A stretch of DNA of 64,000 bases from Gyromitra esculenta. Lineage: Eukaryota; Ascomycota; Pezizomycetes; Pezizales; Discinaceae. Positions within the stretch are counted from its first letter, which is position 1, and each line of letters begins with the position of its first letter. The notes under the pieces are model-generated. The model had not been told where the DNA came from and ran no database searches. It saw nothing but the letters and a program-made list of their open reading frames with translations. The translations under genes were made by a program, and so were the position numbers. This document shows, piece by piece, positions 60,379 through 64,000 of the stretch. The stretch lies in assembly GCA_038503075.1 (NCBI GenBank), contig JBCAML010000001.1:2046001-2110000 (forward strand), in the 5' to 3' direction.

Positions 60379-60512
60379 ACTGTCTCGTGCCCAGCCTATT
60401 TTTCCATAATTCTTTGTTTATTGTACAATTATGGGTACCGGTATTGCCGCCGCGCGCGTGAGCGTGAGGAACGAACCTTGGCGCCAAGCATTCACGTCTG
60501 GGCACGAGACAA
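60379..60512. repeat. hAT-like MITE with 8-bp target-site duplication
   Basis: Inverted 14-mers TGTCTCGTGCCCAG (60381-60394) and CTGGGCACGAGACA (60498-60511) enclose about 100 bp. Immediately outside, ACCCACGC occurs at 60371-60378 and again at 60513-60520, a perfect 8-bp direct repeat. An 8-bp duplication with short inverted ends is the mark of hAT-type elements. Total element length is 134 bp. Confidence 0.75.
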
Positions 60513-60520
60513 ACCCACGC

Positions 60521-60838
60521 TCACTGAAAGACGCCTTGCGGGTTTTTGGGGAATGGAGTAATAACCCACGGAATATTATAATTATTTACCAGCTTAATCA
60601 CATACTAGCAATAGTCTTAAACAGCACAATGCACCAGCGATAATTAATAAACAACAACAATCAAGTGCTCATGTAATACCCGTTATGTTAAAGGTACTTA
60701 GGTACATAAGAAATGATGACATAAGAAATCCTAAAGGATACTATTTAGAAGCGAAAAGGAAATAATAAGAATAAATGAGGAAATGAGTATACAATGTAAT
60801 CATTACCGAAACATATAATCGTTTCACACTAATCATCT
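60521..60838. other. Downstream region of the oxidase gene
   Basis: AT-rich 3' flank with no gene or repeat seen. Confidence 0.5.
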
Positions 60839-63329
60839 TCATGCTCGGGTGTACGCGGTAGCCAAGGTTGTTGGCTCATGAGCAAAACGCTTGCCTTTGG
60901 TACTCGAAGCACTGGTTTTAGTCGTCGAAGTTTTTGTAGACGTGGAGCTAGTGGACGTTTTTGTCGTCTTGTCATCTGATTTTGTAATAGATGTAGATGC
61001 AGACGACGTAGATGTTTTCGTTGTCTTATCATCTGATTTTGTAGTAGAGGTAGAGGTAGAAGATGTAGACGCCTTAGTAGAACTAGTAGACGATGTGCTA
61101 GTCGTAGAAGTGGAGGTTTTGCTAGTTGATGTCTTTAAAGCAAAATCTTTAGTTAGGTTCAAGTGGTAGAAATAAAGGGATTGGGAGCTTACAGGAGCTA
61201 TTGTGCCTGCGGTTGCAAAGTAGTCATCCAATGCGTTTTCAATCTGGGCTACGTGGGCATATGCGTCTGAAGATGAAAAAAAGGGTAGGGTCTCAGATTG
61301 TATTTTCTGAATATCAAGGCCTGTATAAGGCTTATCTCTCCATCGCTCTTCCATGGGATCGATGAACTTAGTCGTTTCAGGGTAGCCAAAATTTGCCAGT
61401 TGTGTGACATTGAAGGCCCCCATCATATCATGATCCTCGTGTACTAAGTTATGGCCTAAAAGCTATTAGCAGGGGAAGTTTGTATATGTATGATGAGAGC
61501 AACTTACAGTGAAACATATATACACCATCCCAAGGCACATATTTGGCTATGACTCTAACCGTTTCACTTGTTCCAAGCAAGACAACATCTTTAAGGGCCA
61601 CAGCTTCATATGGTTGAACCGAGCCTCGTCCTCCGCTACGCGATATGATTTGGAAATCGATCAAATGGATGTGAACCGCTAGATGAAATATCAGCATCTA
61701 ACAAAGACAACGTGTTCAGAATAGGAATCAGATAACTCACGATGGGACCATCCACCGCCACCATTCTGAAGTTCCCAAACCTCGGTCAATCCTCTGGTCG
61801 GCTTTGCCAATATGCGGTTTTTCACGTCAGCAAAAGCAACGCCGTTGATTTGCCATTCGCCATTCCTACCCAAAGTAAGCAAAACCAAATAGGCGCCACT
61901 TATCGCGAATCAGCACATATACTCACGTTCTCTCGAATCTGAAGGTTCTATCGGCCCCATTTTTAGGCGCTGGTGCACCGAGATCCCTCAATACCGAGGG
62001 AAGGGCGCCATTACCGCTCGTGTCAGAAACAGTGTTTCCTACTCGGAATTGCATGACACGATCGGTCCCGAAGTAGTCTTCGTCTGCCATTACTCTACGA
62101 TCATTCTTCAAGGTCAGGTTTTTCCCAGCATATTGCGAAAAATCGACGACTACTTCATATCTCTCGGCCATGGAAATGTAAAGATCGTTCGTTTGAACAG
62201 GGCGAGATAGGTAGCCAGCATCAGATGCAATAACGCTGAAGGGAACGTTATTTGTACCATCTACAAGGGATAAGTGATACGTCCTACTAATAGATGCATC
62301 CAAAAGTCTGAAGCGGTATTTGCGCGGCTCGACATCGAGATATGGCCAAGGTTGCCCATTCTATCCTCAATTAGATTTTTCCACTTACCTATAATTGTAT
62401 ATTCCAGATGCTTCTGGAGTGATTCTGTGAAACTTACCACATGGATCACATCTCCGTAAAGGCTTACTCGCTCATTTTCTGGAGAGACCAATTCACCGTT
62501 TGAAGCATATTGTTTTGCCTGTATGACCAAAGGAATGTCGTATTTGCCCGCTGGCAGCCCAAGCCTAGCCTCCTCCGCTGGGTCTGAGAGAATGTAGAAA
62601 CCGACTTGACCATAGTAGGCATTAACAGCGGTAATATGAACAGCATGGTCATGGTACCAAAGTGTTCTGGCGGGCTGGTTGTTAGGGTAGTAGTAGTCCT
62701 GTAAATTTATAACATTAGCACTTTTCTAAATTCTGCACCAATCTTTCAACTGTGTCAAAATGGGATGTATACGAACCTTATAATTTCCAGGCGCTATCGT
62801 ATCCTCAGCCCAACCGTCAAAGGGCGCCCTAGAAAAGGAACCATGAAGATGGATTGCAGAGGGTCTGTCATAGGCATTGACAAACCGGACAAGAGTTTCT
62901 CTGCCCTTGGTAATCTTGAAAGTTGGTCCTGGAACGATTCCATCATATCCTACTAGACTTGTTTTGCCGAGATTTGGGTATATCTGGGCCTGAAGTGGCT
63001 TGATGGTGATTTCGTAGAAATCGATTGGAATTCCCGTTGTTTGATTCACATAGGTACTTTTATCAAACTAGTCAGTATTTTCTTCCCCAACTCTATGATA
63101 TGTTTGTAGGAGCAAAAAACTTACGCCTTAGGGGCAGCTACTGGCGCTTGCGGCAATGGGAACTGAAAAAAGTAGTTATACTTCAAAATTTTGTCAGTTT
63201 TCGCTTGTATATCCTTGTGGGAATGGAGTGAAGTACCTGGGGGCTCAGCCAGTCATTCTCCCCAGCCAGGACAAAAATTGGCAAAAGAAGAGCTAGAACA
63301 CCGGCTGCGGATAGCCACGAAGAGAACAT
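60839..63329 (-). CDS. Secreted multicopper oxidase, bilirubin-oxidase type
   Basis: Nine exons: 63329-63237, 63180-63125, 63056-62777, 62698-62438, 62360-61927, 61865-61741, 61678-61508, 61455-61193, 61132-60839. The sum is 1977 nt, or 658 aa, phases consistent. A signal peptide (MFSSWLSAAGVLALLLPIFV) starts the protein. All copper motifs are intact: H119-L-H121-G, W-Y-H159-D-H161, H416-P-V-H419-I-H421, and H473-C474-H475-NLV-H479-EDHDM484, with Met484 as axial type 1 ligand. HLHGSFSRAPFDGWAEDTI places it with bilirubin oxidase/CotA-like enzymes rather than true laccases. It oxidises phenols or tetrapyrroles with reduction of oxygen to water. The last exon is an unusual Thr/Ser/Lys tail with a 19-aa unit (containing TKSDDKTTKTSTSS) repeated. 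Intron 8 (61133-61192, 60 nt) is 3n and stop-free. Confidence 0.93.
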
Positions 63330-63427
63330 TCTGACGTATCTTGAAAGACTCAAGCTCTTGGTTACTCCAAAAAGGAGAGAGGTAATTACAATCTAATCTG
63401 AAGTTCATCAAAGGGTAGCTGATGGGG

Positions 63428-63437
63428 TTTTATATCA
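63428..63437 (-). promoter_or_regulatory. TATA-like box of the oxidase gene
   Basis: GATATAAAA on the minus strand, about 100 bp upstream of the ATG. Inferred from sequence and spacing. Confidence 0.45.
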
Positions 63438-64000
63438 TTGTTTGAACGTTAGCACTCCTTCCCATTATTTACAAGGCGCCTGAGGCATATGGCAAAATAT
63501 CTTTGGCGTTTTCCTGGTTTGTTGTGCCACGTGAAATGTCTTTGATCTGAACCTTTTGTGACCCACTTTGTCATTGACATGCATGGAGAGCTCCAGGCGT
63601 CAAAATGCCTGTGCAACTTACACTCCGAACCAGAGCATTAAATAGCCCACGCCGAACATACCCGCCCCACAGCCAATATGCATGTCTAATGGTCATGGCT
63701 GAGGTACAAACTACTAATTTTCATCCTATAGTAGTCGAAAATAACTAAATGGCTGGTAAAACACGAAGAAAATATGCACAGAAGAGCTCCAACACTTTTC
63801 GTGCTCGCTAGTTACTACGGTATTAGTAACGAGGCGCTGAAACGAGAACTGATATTTGCTGATCCCCCCTACTGTCGGAGCTTCAGGCTATGAAGCTACC
63901 CGTATTCTCATGGCGTTTTTAAAACGGATCACCTCTTCACCCTATATAAAATACCTAGCTAGGTTCAGAGAAGTTTGTATGATATGCGGACCTGGCCCAT
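63438..64000. other. Upstream region of the oxidase gene to window end
   Basis: Non-coding as far as visible. No truncated gene is evident at the right edge. Confidence 0.45.

Noticed and set aside
60891..61169. Open frame antisense to the oxidase repeat tail (Val/Asp-rich)
   Set aside because: Simple complement of the Thr/Ser/Lys repeat.
62361..62437. Recursive splice or twin-intron arrangement in the oxidase gene (internal TATAG/GTAAGT at 62389/62388)
   Set aside because: The second part would be only 28 nt, too short for a separate intron; a single 77-nt intron explains the model.
1..64000. CRISPR arrays, operons, bacterial ribosome-binding sites or plasmid origins
   Set aside because: The intron-rich eukaryotic gene structure makes these inapplicable and no regularly spaced direct repeats were seen.

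Overview
The window is nuclear DNA of a filamentous ascomycete (Pezizomycotina). The evidence is short spliceosomal introns (mostly 50-75 nt, GTRNGT donors, CTAAC/CTGAC-type branch sites, YAG acceptors), fungal-only families (Rds1 ferritin-like protein, LaeA-like methyltransferase, M28 leucine aminopeptidase with propeptide, GH51 arabinofuranosidase, bilirubin-oxidase-type multicopper oxidase) and many degenerate MITEs in AT-richer spacers. I cannot place the class or species. Spacers are long (0.5-7 kb), so gene density is low, about one gene per 4 kb. Exon structures were built by eye; where I give an amino-acid total, the summed exon lengths keep an open frame.

Left part (1-23.6 kb): a TA-flanked MITE; a single-pass Cys-rich surface protein (3839-5276); a tRNA-Lys(CTT); a divergent pair made of a kinase-less protein with polo-box-like segments (8312-10174, minus) and a Tho1/SARNP-like SAP protein (10737-11741, plus); a pRiA4b ORF-3-like protein (13735-14487); a secreted M28 aminopeptidase (15163-16705, minus); then almost 7 kb without a recognisable gene, holding a CTCGAG-rich inverted-repeat element.

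Middle (23.6-47.9 kb): a very large, mostly disordered protein ending in a methyltransferase-like domain; two lineage-type hypotheticals; a second tRNA-Lys; a small one-TM protein; a small stress/cruciform-binding-like protein; an 11-exon GH51 arabinofuranosidase; a 1.14 kb fold-back element; an Rds1-like protein; a third tRNA-Lys; an orphan gene with Ala/Asp/Ser repeats and a Cys-rich end.

Right part (48-64 kb): a LaeA-like methyltransferase, a fourth tRNA-Lys, a VWA-domain protein, phosphomannose isomerase, and a secreted multicopper oxidase with a repetitive Thr/Ser/Lys tail. Three secreted enzymes (aminopeptidase, arabinofuranosidase, oxidase) fit a saprotrophic or plant-associated life and each has a TATA-like box 80-100 bp upstream. 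There is no obvious biosynthetic cluster or operon-like arrangement.

The most notable signals are the kinase-less polo-box-like protein, an enriched palindromic octamer (TACATGTA) in non-coding DNA, four identical tRNA-Lys genes, a set of several MITE types including one flanked by a perfect 8-bp duplication, and several stop-free introns of length 3n.
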